Positions 31,561-42,095 of a stretch of DNA of 64,000 nt are shown piece after piece. The notes under the pieces were generated by a model. That model searched no databases. It was not told the DNA's origin and saw only the letters and a program-made list of their open reading frames with translations. Made by a program: the position numbers and the translations under genes. Source of the stretch: Eremothecium cymbalariae DBVPG#7215 (Eukaryota; Ascomycota; Saccharomycetes; Saccharomycetales; Saccharomycetaceae); the NCBI RefSeq assembly GCF_000235365.1, contig NC_016450.1, forward strand, positions 310,001 to 374,000, read 5' to 3'. Numbering within the stretch: position 1 is the stretch's first letter; every line of letters starts with the position of its first letter.

Positions 31561-32838
31561 ACATTTCTTTATCTCCTTCCTTTCCAACTACTCACTGCCA
31601 CCATATTTTCTACTACTATGTATTTATTCTACCTATAACTACATTCAGATACTTACAAAGCCTGACCGCCTTCCATATGCGGGCGCCAGTTTACGTCATC
31701 AACTACACACTACGTCCTCTTCTCCGTTCGAGCACTTGGAATTTATTGTGATGAGCATGCAGTGGCGCAGACTTGCCCGTCGTTTTATGTGACAATTCTA
31801 ACCTTTAATTCGCTCACAGAACACCACGCGAAAGCTCAATGCTCAAAACATCCTGGCCGAAAACAATTAACAATTGGAGTTTTCCCATTTGTTCTCCTCG
31901 TAGAAAAGTACATTAGACAACACGTATGTTCAGTCCTAAACCCCAAAATTCTTATAGCATAATAAAAACTATGTATCCTACAGTATCCCAATTTAAATTC
32001 ATATATATGCCTTTTTCCTGACTCAGCCTCCTCAGTTTCGTATCTTTAGGTCTTGTTTTTTTAAAATTAGGATATCTTCCTTTAAAGTAGATTTTTATAT
32101 GTATTTAGTAATTCCAAAAGCAATCACCCAATTCCTATAAGAACAGCAGCATTTTCGCGAACTTTTACGAGGCTGGTTGGATGAGCCTGCCCGATATGTA
32201 GCTACTTTTGATTTAAATGCCCATAATAACAACATATCCGCACGGAGAGACGCGCACGGACACGGACACGCATACAAACCATACATAATAGCTTTATGCA
32301 CCATTTTTAAACCTTGGTACATATTATTACTATAATTGTGCCCATATACATCTCGAAAAAAAAAAGTTTTTGAGCAACATAGATTAATTTTTTTTCCCAT
32401 AATTTGCTAAAGCCGGATTTTTATCGATTTGGTGTATTAATTGGTTATAGTTGGTCGGGTGGTTTTGGTCCAATTATTGATTGATTGTTTGAGTTGTTGC
32501 TCTGACAGGTAGGGAGCTGCATACAACGTACAGACAGGAGTTGTTCAATTTTTTTCTGCCGAAGAGGCGATTATTATTAAGTTGTCTGTCGGAGAGTGCC
32601 TCCTTTGGAATATATAGGTAGGAGTAAGCAACAGCAGGGAGAAGAGTAGTTGGGGAACGCAGAGGAGAAAAGCTAGTAGGTTGGATTGGAATTGTGAGAT
32701 TGAGAACCAGAGGTTTAATTCATCACAAATAAAACACACATAGATACGTATACACTGATACGCACACACAGCAATAGGCGGACCATTTAGAGGGGAAGTA
32801 TAGGTTAATTCGAGAAGTTACAAGTTTCTTTCAGTGTG
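31561..32838. other. Intergenic Lon/FLC region
   Basis: About 1.3 kb between tandem plus-strand genes. Small open frames (31515-31751, 31762-31962, 32095-32400, 32545-32769) show no family features. There are A and T runs (near 32356 and 32390) and several CACACA-type stretches near 32740-32770. I see no tRNA, snoRNA box pair or transposon remnant. Confidence 0.55.
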
Positions 32839-34902
32839 ATGAAGGTTTTATTAATTTATGGCCTTCTGGGGCTAATAATGTCAGGGATTGTAGATGCAAA
32901 AAGGTCGTTGTCTGCTACTTCTCTAGTTACATGCATGGAGCATTCTCAGCTAAGTGCGACAAATTTTAATGTTACATTTAACCCTGATGATCGTTCGGTG
33001 AACTATCGGATAGATATGACTAGTGAAGTTACTGGAAAGGTTTTGGCTAAGATTGAGGTATGGGCCTATGGATTTAAGGTCATAGCTAGGGATCTCGAGC
33101 TTTGTTCGTTGCAATGGAAGCAGTTTTGTCCTTTGCATCCGGGGAATATTGAGATTGAATCTACTGAGTATATTAGTAAAGAATACACTGATCAAATTCC
33201 TGGGATAGCTTATCAGGTTCCTGATATTGATGCATTCCTTAAAGTTTGGGTTTTGGATGAGACCAGTGGTAAGGATCTTGCATGTATACAAGCATTTTTC
33301 ACGAATGGTAAAACAGTTTCGCAGGTTGGAGTGAAATGGGCTACAGCTGTGATTGCTGGGTTGGGTTTGCTTGTTTCAGCTATCCTTTCAACGTACGGGA
33401 ATTCCAATGCGGCGTCTCACATATCTGCGAATACTATGTCTCTTTTCCTTTATTTTCAGTCTGTGGTGGTGGTTAGCATGGAGCATGTGCATGCTGTTCC
33501 ACCGATTGCTGCTGCTTGGGCGGAGAATCTGGTTTGGACTATGGGCCTGGTGAGATTGACTTTTATGCAGAAGATTTTTAGGTGGTATGTTCAAGCAACT
33601 GGAGGATCTCCGACTCTATACTTGACAGCCAAGAACTACAATATTCTCGCTCAAAGGTCATTGGATTACATGAAATATATCATTAGCAAGCGTGAGAATG
33701 TCCTATATGGTAATTCGTCCACTCTCATATTTAGGGGAATCAAGAGGTTGGCTTACAAGGTTCAGATTGAATCAACTTCAATTGTTTGCACTGGTATAAC
33801 ATTTTTTGTGCTGTTTGGCTATTTCATTATTGGCCTAATCTTTGCCTTCAAGTGCGTTGTGGAGCTTTGTATTAGGAACGGTTGGATGAAACAATCCAGA
33901 TATGAAGATTTCAGACTGAACTGGAAATCCGTATTAAAAGGTGTCTTGTTCCGGTATATCTTCTTGGGTTTCACGCAGATGTCGATTTTGTGTTTATGGG
34001 AGTTTACACAACAGGACTCAGCAGCTGTGATCCTTTTATCGGTATTGTTCTTAGTTCTTATAGTTGGTATTATGATATGGGCTGCCCACAGGACAATAAA
34101 GTTTGCGAGGGATTCTATAAGCTTGCATCAAAACCCCGCTGCTGTGTTATATGGTGACGAAAACGTTCTTAACAAGTATGGATTTTTTTATACGATGTAC
34201 AATGCAAATCATTACTGGTGGTCGTGTGTTATTCTGTCATACAATTTACTGAAGGCTATGTTTATTGCACTGGTACAGGTTTCCGGTAAAGTTCAAGCAG
34301 TGTCCGTTTTTCTTTTTGATTTATGCTATTTGATAGTTTTGTGCAAGTACAAGCCGTATCTGGATCGCGCTACAAATCTTTTAAACATTTTAATATCGGT
34401 GGTGACAGTCATAAACTCTTTCATTTTCCTGTTTTTCTCAGATTTATTTCACCAACCAGGATTCATCAACTCTATACTGGGTTGGATATTTTTTATTTTA
34501 AACGCAGCCTTTTCATTAGTGTTATTGCTCATGATTCTTGTTTATATTGGACTAGTGTGTTTTTCTAAGAATCCAGATCTAAGATTTAGACCAGCTAAAG
34601 ATGACAGAACATCATTCCAAAGAAAATCTACATATGATGCTTTGACCAGCGCCCATACGGCAGAATTGCTAGCTTTGGGTATAGCAGCGAAGACCCACAA
34701 CGAAAACTGGGAGTCCGAATTGCAAAAGCAGCAATCGCTATCCCAACTGAAAGACAGCTCCCTTGGGGCTGGTGAAGGGTTAGACTCGAAAAGTAAAGAA
34801 TTGGAGGAAAAAGAATCCGTTGCAGGGAAGTTGATGCGCAAACTATCCTTGAAACGTAATAAATCTGTGAAGCCAGAATATTCTCAGCTAATAAACAAAT
34901 GA
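32839..34902 (+). CDS. FLC1: FLC-family flavin carrier / TRP-like membrane protein
   Basis: Flc1-3 are ER and cell-surface membrane proteins linked to FAD import into the ER, cell-wall integrity and calcium homeostasis, and related to fungal TRP-like proteins (family knowledge). From the ATG at 32839 the product is 687 residues (yeast 780-800). It has a cleavable signal peptide (MKVLLIYGLLGLIMSGIVDA) and a lumenal ML-like domain with paired Cys (about 30-155). A TRP-like domain with about nine membrane segments follows, from WATAVIAGLGLLVSAILSTY (about 168) to about 575. The cytosolic tail is hydrophilic and basic near the end. In S. cerevisiae FLC1 and FLC3 flank the two duplicated halves of this region, so this single copy is their ancestor-type gene. 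Confidence 0.92.
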   Translation: MKVLLIYGLLGLIMSGIVDAKRSLSATSLVTCMEHSQLSATNFNVTFNPDDRSVNYRIDMTSEVTGKVLAKIEVWAYGFKVIARDLELCSLQWKQFCPLHPGNIEIESTEYISKEYTDQIPGIAYQVPDIDAFLKVWVLDETSGKDLACIQAFFTNGKTVSQVGVKWATAVIAGLGLLVSAILSTYGNSNAASHISANTMSLFLYFQSVVVVSMEHVHAVPPIAAAWAENLVWTMGLVRLTFMQKIFRWYVQATGGSPTLYLTAKNYNILAQRSLDYMKYIISKRENVLYGNSSTLIFRGIKRLAYKVQIESTSIVCTGITFFVLFGYFIIGLIFAFKCVVELCIRNGWMKQSRYEDFRLNWKSVLKGVLFRYIFLGFTQMSILCLWEFTQQDSAAVILLSVLFLVLIVGIMIWAAHRTIKFARDSISLHQNPAAVLYGDENVLNKYGFFYTMYNANHYWWSCVILSYNLLKAMFIALVQVSGKVQAVSVFLFDLCYLIVLCKYKPYLDRATNLLNILISVVTVINSFIFLFFSDLFHQPGFINSILGWIFFILNAAFSLVLLLMILVYIGLVCFSKNPDLRFRPAKDDRTSFQRKSTYDALTSAHTAELLALGIAAKTHNENWESELQKQQSLSQLKDSSLGAGEGLDSKSKELEEKESVAGKLMRKLSLKRNKSVKPEYSQLINK

Positions 34903-35308
34903 TTATCCTAATATGAAGTGGGATGATACGATCATTTAAGGTGGGACGAATTAGAATATTTTTTTCATTTGTTTTTTTAAGGAGTATTGTGGAAGATTTT
35001 AAAAGGTCTTCCTGTGGACTTGGGTTTACAGAGACTCGTCATATTGATCTTTAAGCGTAATCTGGATAACAGATATTTTGATTTTTAACGAGCTTGAATC
35101 TGTTGTTGATAGGACTTTGAACACAAGTAACTTTTCTTACCTGGGAATAAGTATTTGTATTGATTGCACTCATGAAAAGTACGGTATGTATTATAAATAA
35201 CATCGGCTTTTGTAGACTTTTATAGAGGAATAAAACAGCTAATAACATTTCTGGTTTTTTCTTCTGCCCTCAATTATAATGATATTATACAGAAACAAGA
35301 AACTACTG
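34903..35308. other. Convergent FLC/unknown gene 3' region
   Basis: About 400 AT-rich bases where two genes converge. A 65-codon minus-strand frame (35051-35248) shows no features. Terminators for both genes are expected here, but I cannot point to a specific signal. Confidence 0.5.
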
Positions 35309-36574
35309 TTATCTCATGCAATTTTTCTGTTGCTCTTCATTGCTATATTCGAACTTTTCACGCTCAACCTTCAAATTATCCCATAGATCTTTAATTTCCT
35401 GACTCAATTCATGTGCTTCTGGACCTATCATGATTGCTATCCTATCAGATATGCCTAGGCGATCCCATGTGTATTGCTTCCACTTCGAAACCGATCGTAT
35501 AATTGTTTTGAGCGTTGAAGACGATTTGGTGTCCTTGTCGTTTAGCCCAGAGGCATTCAACATAGAGGAAGTTACAGCTTGCTGAAGTTGTACTACAGGC
35601 TCCAATACTTTTATTGATTTGTCGATCATCGTACTGACAGCTTTCTGTTCTAATTCTCCAAAATTATATTGTTCTTGCACCTCTATCTCTTCGTACCAAG
35701 GCTGTCTGCTATTCAGTTTCCAAAAATTAAACATAGATGCAAATTGTTCTTCTAGTGGGAATCCCCAATTTATGCGTCCTTCATTCAGAGTATTTACTGG
35801 CGTTTCAAAGAATGGGATTATCTTTTCAACTTGCATTTTGTATATCTGACTCACCAAGGGAATCTTACTCTCTGACTTGTAATTCGTCCAATACTGTTTA
35901 TAGTCTGATGACATCAAAGGTTGTAATGGTGTTGAATTTTCCCTTGTACAGATATTCGTCATATTAAACAATGAATTAGTATGATTATTTCCGTACTGTA
36001 AGGAGCGGCCAAGGTCAAGATTATCATCCATTATCAGGATTAACCTTTTTTTCACATCATCACTAACCTTACAATGGAATAACCCTCCAACCCAGGTATC
36101 TGGTAAAAATATGTCAAACAACCGTTTGGCGTACTTCTTTCTCCTAGCTAATTTGAAACATTTTAACGCATGTAGATTATTAAGCGCCTGCAGCTTAGAC
36201 GTTTTTTCCGTAGTAATTGGTGCATTGTAAATACAAAATGGTACTTCCCAATCTATTTCCTTCTGTAAAGTATGTTCGATCTGGAATTGAAGATGGCCAT
36301 CCTTACAATAGCTAATTTTGAGCGCCTTACGTGCCTTAAAAAACCTATGATAGAATTGATATGATTTATGGAACCTAAACCCAGTAAATTTTGTAGGAAA
36401 CTTTTGAAATCGTTTTGGTAGTTTCTTGACCCCCAACAAACTCTGGAATGTTTTGACCATAAGAGTCCTATCGTGAGGTAACATGCATATGGGATCTGAT
36501 ATCATTGTGGTTGGAAACCCATGAGCAAGGATTGTCAGCCAAACAAAAACGAAGATATATTGAAAGAGCTTCAT
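35309..36574 (-). CDS. Unrecognised secretory-pathway protein, YGL138C position
   Basis: The function is not recognised. The 421-residue product has a clear cleavable signal peptide (MKLFQYIFVFVWLTILAHG) and no later membrane span, so it should enter the ER as a soluble or secreted protein. Residues 45-100 are very basic and aromatic (RFQKFPTKFTGFRFHKSYQF). Cysteines at several points could form disulfides. The C-terminal quarter is helical and charged, with the end reading EEQQKNCMR, which is not an HDEL-type retention signal. It sits between an FLC gene and SEC27, the place held by the uncharacterised YGL138C in S. cerevisiae. I infer orthology from position only. Confidence 0.78.
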   Translation of the reverse strand: MKLFQYIFVFVWLTILAHGFPTTMISDPICMLPHDRTLMVKTFQSLLGVKKLPKRFQKFPTKFTGFRFHKSYQFYHRFFKARKALKISYCKDGHLQFQIEHTLQKEIDWEVPFCIYNAPITTEKTSKLQALNNLHALKCFKLARRKKYAKRLFDIFLPDTWVGGLFHCKVSDDVKKRLILIMDDNLDLGRSLQYGNNHTNSLFNMTNICTRENSTPLQPLMSSDYKQYWTNYKSESKIPLVSQIYKMQVEKIIPFFETPVNTLNEGRINWGFPLEEQFASMFNFWKLNSRQPWYEEIEVQEQYNFGELEQKAVSTMIDKSIKVLEPVVQLQQAVTSSMLNASGLNDKDTKSSSTLKTIIRSVSKWKQYTWDRLGISDRIAIMIGPEAHELSQEIKDLWDNLKVEREKFEYSNEEQQKNCMR

Positions 36575-36922
36575 TAGCTATTATCTTCACACCAAAAACA
36601 TGTATATAGAAAGATAATTAAAACTACTAAGAGCAATTGTGAATATTTGTTAGCCAAACAAAACCTATTCCAGCCAATAATTTTTGATCAATAAATTAAC
36701 ATTTATTTCATCTCTGTGTCACTGACGTCGGCTTCAGAAATCTGACATTTATAACGACGTCAGATTTCGACGTGACTTACCCGGAATATCATTCAGAACG
36801 AAATATTAAAGTTAACGAAAAAGGACACATTGTGCGATCCAAATTCAAAGAACATAGAATAAACCAATTAGCACTTAATCACCACAGCGAGTATTGCTAT
36901 TCTAGTTATCAAAAGGTCTTAA
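36575..36922. other. Divergent promoter of SEC27 and the secretory orphan
   Basis: About 350 bases containing three ACGT-core bZIP-type sites within 50 bases, listed separately. A plus-strand frame beginning 36772 runs through SEC27 exon 1 in another frame and is not a gene. Confidence 0.55.
36722..36776. promoter_or_regulatory. ACGT-core inverted repeats upstream of SEC27
   Basis: CTGACGTCG (36722-36730) and CGACGTCAG (36755-36763) are exact inverted copies. Inside them AAATCTGAC (36738-36746) and GTCAGATTT (36759-36767) form a second inverted pair. A third core, CGACGTGA, follows at 36769-36776. ATF/CREB-type and Hac1-type bZIP factors use such cores. The sites lie about 150-200 bases upstream of SEC27. 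Confidence 0.55.
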
Positions 36923-39653
36923 ATGAAGTTAGATACGAAGGTATGTTGGATAAGTTTTGAAGTAGTAGGGGGTTGCCAATGATATTTGTTCAATGGTTGA
37001 AGGTTTTAGATTTGCGTTCGTCTACGTTCATGTTTTCGCCACCTGAAAATGATGTTTAATCGTGGTTATTATTGGATAACTTTGATTCGGCAATGTTTGG
37101 GTTATGTTCGGGAGTTTTATTTGAATTGTTTACTAACAGTTTGTTTTGATTAGAAAGCATTTGTTACAAGAACTGATAGAGTAAAAGGGATTGACTTCCA
37201 TCCGTCTGAACCATGGGTTCTGATTACTTTATATTCGGGTCGTGCAGAGATATGGAATTATGAAACACGTACGGAAGTGCGTTCTATTGCTGTTTGTGAA
37301 TCTCCAGTGAGGGCAGGTAAGTTTATACCTCGGAAGAATTGGATTGTTGTTGGCAGTGATGATTTCAAGATTCGTGTATTTAATTACAGTACTGGTGAAA
37401 AATTAGTTGATTTTGAAGCCCATCCAGATTATATCCGATCCATAGCGGTGCACCCTACAAGGCCATATATATTATCAGCTTCGGATGATTTGACTGTAAA
37501 ATTATGGGATTGGGACAAGAATTGGGCTTTGGAACAAACTTTTGAAGGCCATGAACACTTTGTCATGTGTGTTGCCTTCAATCCTAAAGATCCCAACACT
37601 TTTGCAACTGCCTGTTTAGACCATACTGTTAAGATTTGGTCGTTGGGGCAACAGTCACCTAATTTTACCTTGAAAGCACATATGGAGAAAGGTGTTAATT
37701 TTGTTGATTACTATCCTTACCAAGATAAACCATACTTGATTACATCTTCTGATGATAAAACGGTCAAGGTTTGGGACTATCAAACAAAGTCTTCCGTTGC
37801 TACATTGAAAGGCCATATTTCTAATGTTTCCTATGCAATTTACCATCCAACGTTGCCAATTATTATCTCCGGCTCTGAAGATGGTACCCTGAGAATTTGG
37901 AATGCAAATACTTACAAATTGGAAAGGACTTTAAGTTTAGGTCTTGAAAGAAGTTGGTGCATTGCTGTTCATCCAACTGGTAAGCGGAATTTTATTGCTA
38001 CAGGGTTTGACAATGGATTAGCGGTGTTATCCATAGGTAACGATGAGCCAAAACTATCGTTGGATCCTGTTGGGAAGTTAGTTTGGTGCGGTGGTAAGAA
38101 TTCTTCAGCAACTGATGTGACCACAGCTGTTATCAGAGGCAATGAAGACGTTGAGGAGGGCAGCGTATTACCATTACAGTCGAGAGAGTTGGGTTCCGTT
38201 GAGGTTTTCCCTCAATCTTTAAAGCATTCTCCCAATGGTAGATTTGTGGCTGTCGTTGGTGATGGCGAATTTATTGTTTACACTGCATTGGCTTGGAGAA
38301 ACAAGGCATTTGGAAAATGCCATGATTTTGTATGGGGCACGGACTCTAATAGCTATGCTTTGATCAATGAGAGTGGCGAGGTAAGGTATTACAAAAACTT
38401 CAAAGAAGTTACTGGATGGTCTATACCACTACAATATGGGGTTGAAAAGTTGTTTTCTGGTAGTCTATTGGGAGTAAAGGCTGATGGATATGTGTATTTT
38501 TTTGACTGGGAATCCGGCAGCTTAGTTAGGAGAATTGATGTTGATGCGCGTGATGTAATTTGGTCTGACAGTGGTGAATTATTAATGATAATCAACACTA
38601 CATCTGAGGCAAAAGATGAACCCAGCGCTTATGCTTTGGAGTACCATACTAACATTTATGAAGATGCTGTGGCCAGTGGTACATTAGATGCTGAAGAAGG
38701 GGTCGATGATGCTTTTGATGTTCTACACGAGACAAATGAATCGATTACTTCTGGGAAATGGGTTGGTGATGTTTTTATTTTTACAACCGCAACTAACCGT
38801 TTAAACTACTTTGTTGGTGGAAAAACTTATAATTTGGCCCACTTTGACAAGGAAATGTATTTGTTGGGCTACTTGGTACGTGACAACAAGGTTTATCTAG
38901 CCGACAGAGAGATTAACGTCTATAGCTATAGTATCTCAATCGAAGTTTTGGAATTCCAAACTTTGATCCTCAGAGGGGAAGTAGAGACTGCTAAGGAAAC
39001 CGTTTTACCAAATATTCAAGGTAAAGACAATTTATTAAAAAATCTCCAGATTTTTGGAAGGTCAGGAGCTATTTGAAGATGCCTTGGAAATATCTCCGGA
39101 TCCAGAACAGCGATTCGATTTGGCTTTAAAGTTAAACAAACTATCGTTAGCTCGTGAAATTGTCACTAAGGATGGTAATGAGCATAAATGGAAAGCTTTG
39201 GGAGACTGTGCTTTAGAACAATTCAATTTCAAACTGGCAATTGAATTCTATAGGGATGCGAACGATCTGGAATCTCTTTTCCTATTGTATTCCTCTTTCA
39301 ACAATCAAAAGGAGCTTGTATTGCTCGGTAAAGAGGCAGAAAGATACGGGAAGTTCAACCTAGCATTTAATGCATTTTGGTCTGCAGGTGATATCCATAA
39401 TTGCAAAGAATTGCTTTTAAAGAGTGGTAGAATATCTGAAGCTGTGATAATATGTTCAACTTATGGTCTAGATACTCAGGAGATCAACCATACAATTGAA
39501 GAATGGAAAGAGAACCTGAGTTCCTTAGGTAAAGAAGCGATTTCCAAGAGGATTAGTTCAGTCGAACCAAATGGTACCAGCCATGCTGCAAGCCAGCCTT
39601 TAATCCAGTTGGATGACAACAGTAGTGGTACTACTGCAGAATCTGAAGACTAG
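36923..39653 (+). CDS. SEC27: COPI beta'-subunit, spliced and frameshifted
   Basis: Beta'-COP, a WD40 subunit of the COPI coat that carries Golgi-to-ER vesicles (family knowledge). Exon 1 is only six codons (36923-36940, MKLDTK). An intron runs 36941-37154, and exon 2 resumes KAFVTRTDRVKGIDFHPSEP, matching the yeast start; the S. cerevisiae gene also has an early intron. WD repeats fill residues about 15-300 (VKLWDWD, VKIWSL, VKVWDY, LRIWNA), followed by the second propeller and alpha-solenoid. The frame then breaks at an A6 run (39037-39042). Reading that run as A5 joins LLKISRFLEGQELFEDA to the second frame, which runs to 39653. The gene is essential in S. cerevisiae, so a sequence error is more likely than a real break. 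Confidence 0.93.
36941..37154 (+). other. SEC27 spliceosomal intron
   Basis: A 214-base intron with consensus yeast signals: 5' GTATGT at 36941, branch point TACTAAC at 37131-37137 and 3' TTAG ending 37154, about 18 bases from the branch A. It follows six codons and falls between codons (phase 0). Confidence 0.95.
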
Positions 39654-39884
39654 AAAATGTAAACACTCGAATAAAACTCTTTAAGACATCAAAAAAGAAA
39701 ATGAAATTGAGGAATTTTAGGATTACAAGATAAGTAAATAATTAAAGAAAAGAAGAGAAATCACTCAGAAAGGGTAGGATATCAAATGTACATATATATA
39801 GCATGACATAATAATTTCCTAGGGATAAAAGTTTGAGAAAAGAGTCTACTTTGATTAACAGTGTATGAATGCAGAAAATTAATT

Positions 39885-40850
39885 TCACTCAGAGGGTGAT
39901 GTAAAGACCTCAAACCTATCAACATTTTCTCTCTTATCAAGACCCACAAAGTATAATTCCTTGGAGTCTTTATGTGAGGCTTTTGGTTTGGACCGACGAA
40001 CCTTTTTGAAAACCTGTTTCATCCGATTCTCCAATAGTATGTCCTCTTTACCAGTATATAACTTACAAATAAAAGAGCCACCAGGACGCAGTAATCCAAT
40101 TGCACAAAGTAAAGCTGCATCACAAAGATCCATTGACATATAGTGGTCCTTAATAACTAAACCTGTGGTATTCGCCATCCTGTAATATGCAACATTAGTA
40201 AAATTGTTCCAATAACCAGTAGTTTGGGGCCAGGGTTCATACATATCGCTGATGATAACATCCAATGGATATTCTGCTACGGTTGGGCTTTCAGACTCCA
40301 GGGCCGTATCCTTATATTCATAACTATTTTTTGACCTAGAAAGCTCCTCTTCAAGCATATGCTGGAAGTACCCATAATTCTTGTCTAAATTATCATGTCT
40401 GTTAAACTTGAAAGATTGCGAAAAGTATAGCCTTATCAACTCATGCGTCTTTCTAGAAAGTATATTGGCTTGAAGCGAACTAACGCCTTTGGGAGGCCTG
40501 CATGGAAGTATGTCGACACCTAACACCTTGCCATTAGGCAGAGTTCTATCGTACGCTACCTGCGACCACGCCCCAGGTGCAAACCCAAGGTCTAACACTC
40601 GCTGCGAACAATTCTTCTTAAATATGTGAAACTTATCATCAAGTTCAATTAACTTGAAAGCTGCACGAGACCGCAAATTCTGTACCTTAGCCTCTTTCGT
40701 ATAGAAATCATTCTGCTGCCTATTAACCCATCGGTTAGAAGACGAATTGAAACGCCTCCCCACATCCACCCCAACCACCCACCGCTTCCGAAACACCCTG
40801 CTCAGCATAGGAACAAGTTCAACACATCCCACACGCCCTATCCATTCCAT
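39885..40850 (-). CDS. MRM2: Mitochondrial 21S rRNA ribose methyltransferase
   Basis: Mrm2 2'-O-methylates a uridine in the mitochondrial large rRNA peptidyl-transferase centre (family knowledge). The 321 residues are typical (yeast 320). After a basic presequence (RVFRKRWVVGVDVGRRF) comes SSNRWVNRQQNDFYTKEAK, then VQNLRSRAAFKLIELDDKF with the FtsJ/RrmJ-family catalytic Lys region. The SAM-binding VLDLGFAPGAWSQVA lies near 80-95, and VIISDMYEP near 198-206 holds the catalytic Asp. The ATG at 40850 gives 14 residues before a second ATG (40808) that would make a more conventional presequence start. It is divergent from RPL1 and convergent with SEC27. Confidence 0.93.
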   Translation of the reverse strand: MEWIGRVGCVELVPMLSRVFRKRWVVGVDVGRRFNSSSNRWVNRQQNDFYTKEAKVQNLRSRAAFKLIELDDKFHIFKKNCSQRVLDLGFAPGAWSQVAYDRTLPNGKVLGVDILPCRPPKGVSSLQANILSRKTHELIRLYFSQSFKFNRHDNLDKNYGYFQHMLEEELSRSKNSYEYKDTALESESPTVAEYPLDVIISDMYEPWPQTTGYWNNFTNVAYYRMANTTGLVIKDHYMSMDLCDAALLCAIGLLRPGGSFICKLYTGKEDILLENRMKQVFKKVRRSKPKASHKDSKELYFVGLDKRENVDRFEVFTSPSE

Positions 40851-41441
40851 CTGAAAGCCTTCAACCCCTCGTAAGAATTACCTGCTCTTACTACTCACTC
40901 ACTACATACATAATAGATTCCTGTCAAAGTTCCAAAGCTTATAAATTCCACATCACTATGTACGTTTAATGCATCCCATGTTAACACAGGAACCAACAAA
41001 GAACTCTACTACCAGCGAGCAATGCAGTCGAACACAGCAACCCACACCGCCAGCTGGCTGCCGAGCTTCCCACACCAACTGCATATGCGATAGCATCTTC
41101 CCCCCAAACAAACCCCGGCTTGCCTCGAACCACAAAACATATACCCACGTGATTTACAGATGTACGGATGTAAGCAGTCACGACTCAAAATAGCTTTTAA
41201 GTTTTTAATTTTTTTCAAAAATTCATCAAATCAGCCTGACGCGCCCAGCGTCGTTTTACTGGTAGCGATTTTCCAAGAATTGTTACATCTGTAGTTATAA
41301 AACTTAGGTTGAAATTAATGGGCACCTCCTGTATTATTGTATAAGATTTCTACTCTTGTTTAGTAAGATTACTAATAGTCGCAAGCCTCATTACGGACCA
41401 CCAAATAGTTTTGGAAGACTAGGAAATTTATAGATATCAAA
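40851..41441. other. Divergent MRM2/RPL1 promoter region
   Basis: About 590 bases. The RPL1 half contains a CACGTG box, a Rap1-type site and an inverted GACGC pair (listed separately), followed by AT-rich sequence up to the ATG. Frames at 40969-41218 on both strands are random. Confidence 0.55.
41146..41252. promoter_or_regulatory. Ribosomal-protein promoter elements of RPL1
   Basis: CACGTG (41146-41151) is followed by GATGTACGGATGT (41159-41171), one mismatch from the reverse Rap1 consensus. Next comes GACGC at 41238-41242, inverted as GCGTC at 41248-41252, the core bound by Fhl1. A T-rich stretch lies between them. The order and the 190-300 base distance from the ATG match yeast ribosomal-protein promoters. 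Confidence 0.55.
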
Positions 41442-42095
41442 ATGTCTAAGATTAGCACCACTCAGGTTAGAGATAACGTCAAGGAGTTGTTGAAATACTC
41501 CAACGAGACCAAAAAGAGAAACTTCTTGGAGACCGTTGAGTTGCAAGTTGGTTTGAAGAACTATGACCCTCAAAGAGACAAGCGTTTCTCAGGTGCTTTG
41601 AAGTTGCCAGTTTGCCCAAGACCAAACATGTCCGTTTGTATTTTTGGTGACGCTTTTGACGTTGACAGAGCTAAGTCAGTTGGTGTGGATGCCATGTCGG
41701 TTGATGACTTGAAGAAGTTGAACAAGAACAAGAAGTTGATCAAGAAGTTGGCTAAGAAGTACAACGCCTTTGTTGCTTCTGAAGTCTTAATCAAGCAGGT
41801 TCCTAGACTTTTGGGGCCTCAACTGTCCAAGGCCGGTAAGTTCCCAACCCCAGTTTCCCATAACGATGACTTGTACGGCAAGGTTACTGATGTCAGATCC
41901 ACCATCAAGTTCCAGTTGAAGAAGGTGTTGTGTTTGGCTGTCGCCGTGGGTAATGTTGAGATGGATGAGGACACCTTGGTCAACCAAATCTTGATGTCTG
42001 TTAACTTCTTGGTCTCCTTGTTGAAGAAGAACTGGCAAAACGTCGGTTCCTTAGTTATCAAGTCTACTATGGGTCCAGCTTTCAGACTGTATTAA
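41442..42095 (+). CDS. RPL1: 60S ribosomal protein L1 (uL1)
   Basis: uL1, the protein of the L1 stalk of the 60S subunit, which moves with the E-site tRNA (family knowledge). The product has 217 residues, the exact yeast length, starting [20 protein letters not shown]. Conserved segments include [20 protein letters not shown] and the [20 protein letters not shown] loop, with TMGPAFRLY at the end. Lysine codons are almost all AAG, in keeping with strong codon bias for high expression and unlike its neighbours. S. cerevisiae has two identical copies (RPL1A, RPL1B) from the genome duplication; only one is expected here. No intron is seen. Confidence 0.98.
   Translation: MSKISTTQVRDNVKELLKYSNETKKRNFLETVELQVGLKNYDPQRDKRFSGALKLPVCPRPNMSVCIFGDAFDVDRAKSVGVDAMSVDDLKKLNKNKKLIKKLAKKYNAFVASEVLIKQVPRLLGPQLSKAGKFPTPVSHNDDLYGKVTDVRSTIKFQLKKVLCLAVAVGNVEMDEDTLVNQILMSVNFLVSLLKKNWQNVGSLVIKSTMGPAFRLY

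Noticed and set aside
31561..32838. tRNA or snoRNA in the long Lon/FLC gap
   Set aside because: I found no T-loop GTTCRA context with matching acceptor arms and no paired C/D or H/ACA boxes. Other gaps gave the same result. A tRNAscan or covariance search would settle it.
36772..36960. Open frame over SEC27 exon 1
   Set aside because: It runs through the exon and the splice donor in a different frame from the conserved MKLDTK start.
40969..41218. Overlapping frames on both strands upstream of RPL1
   Set aside because: They overlap promoter elements and look random.
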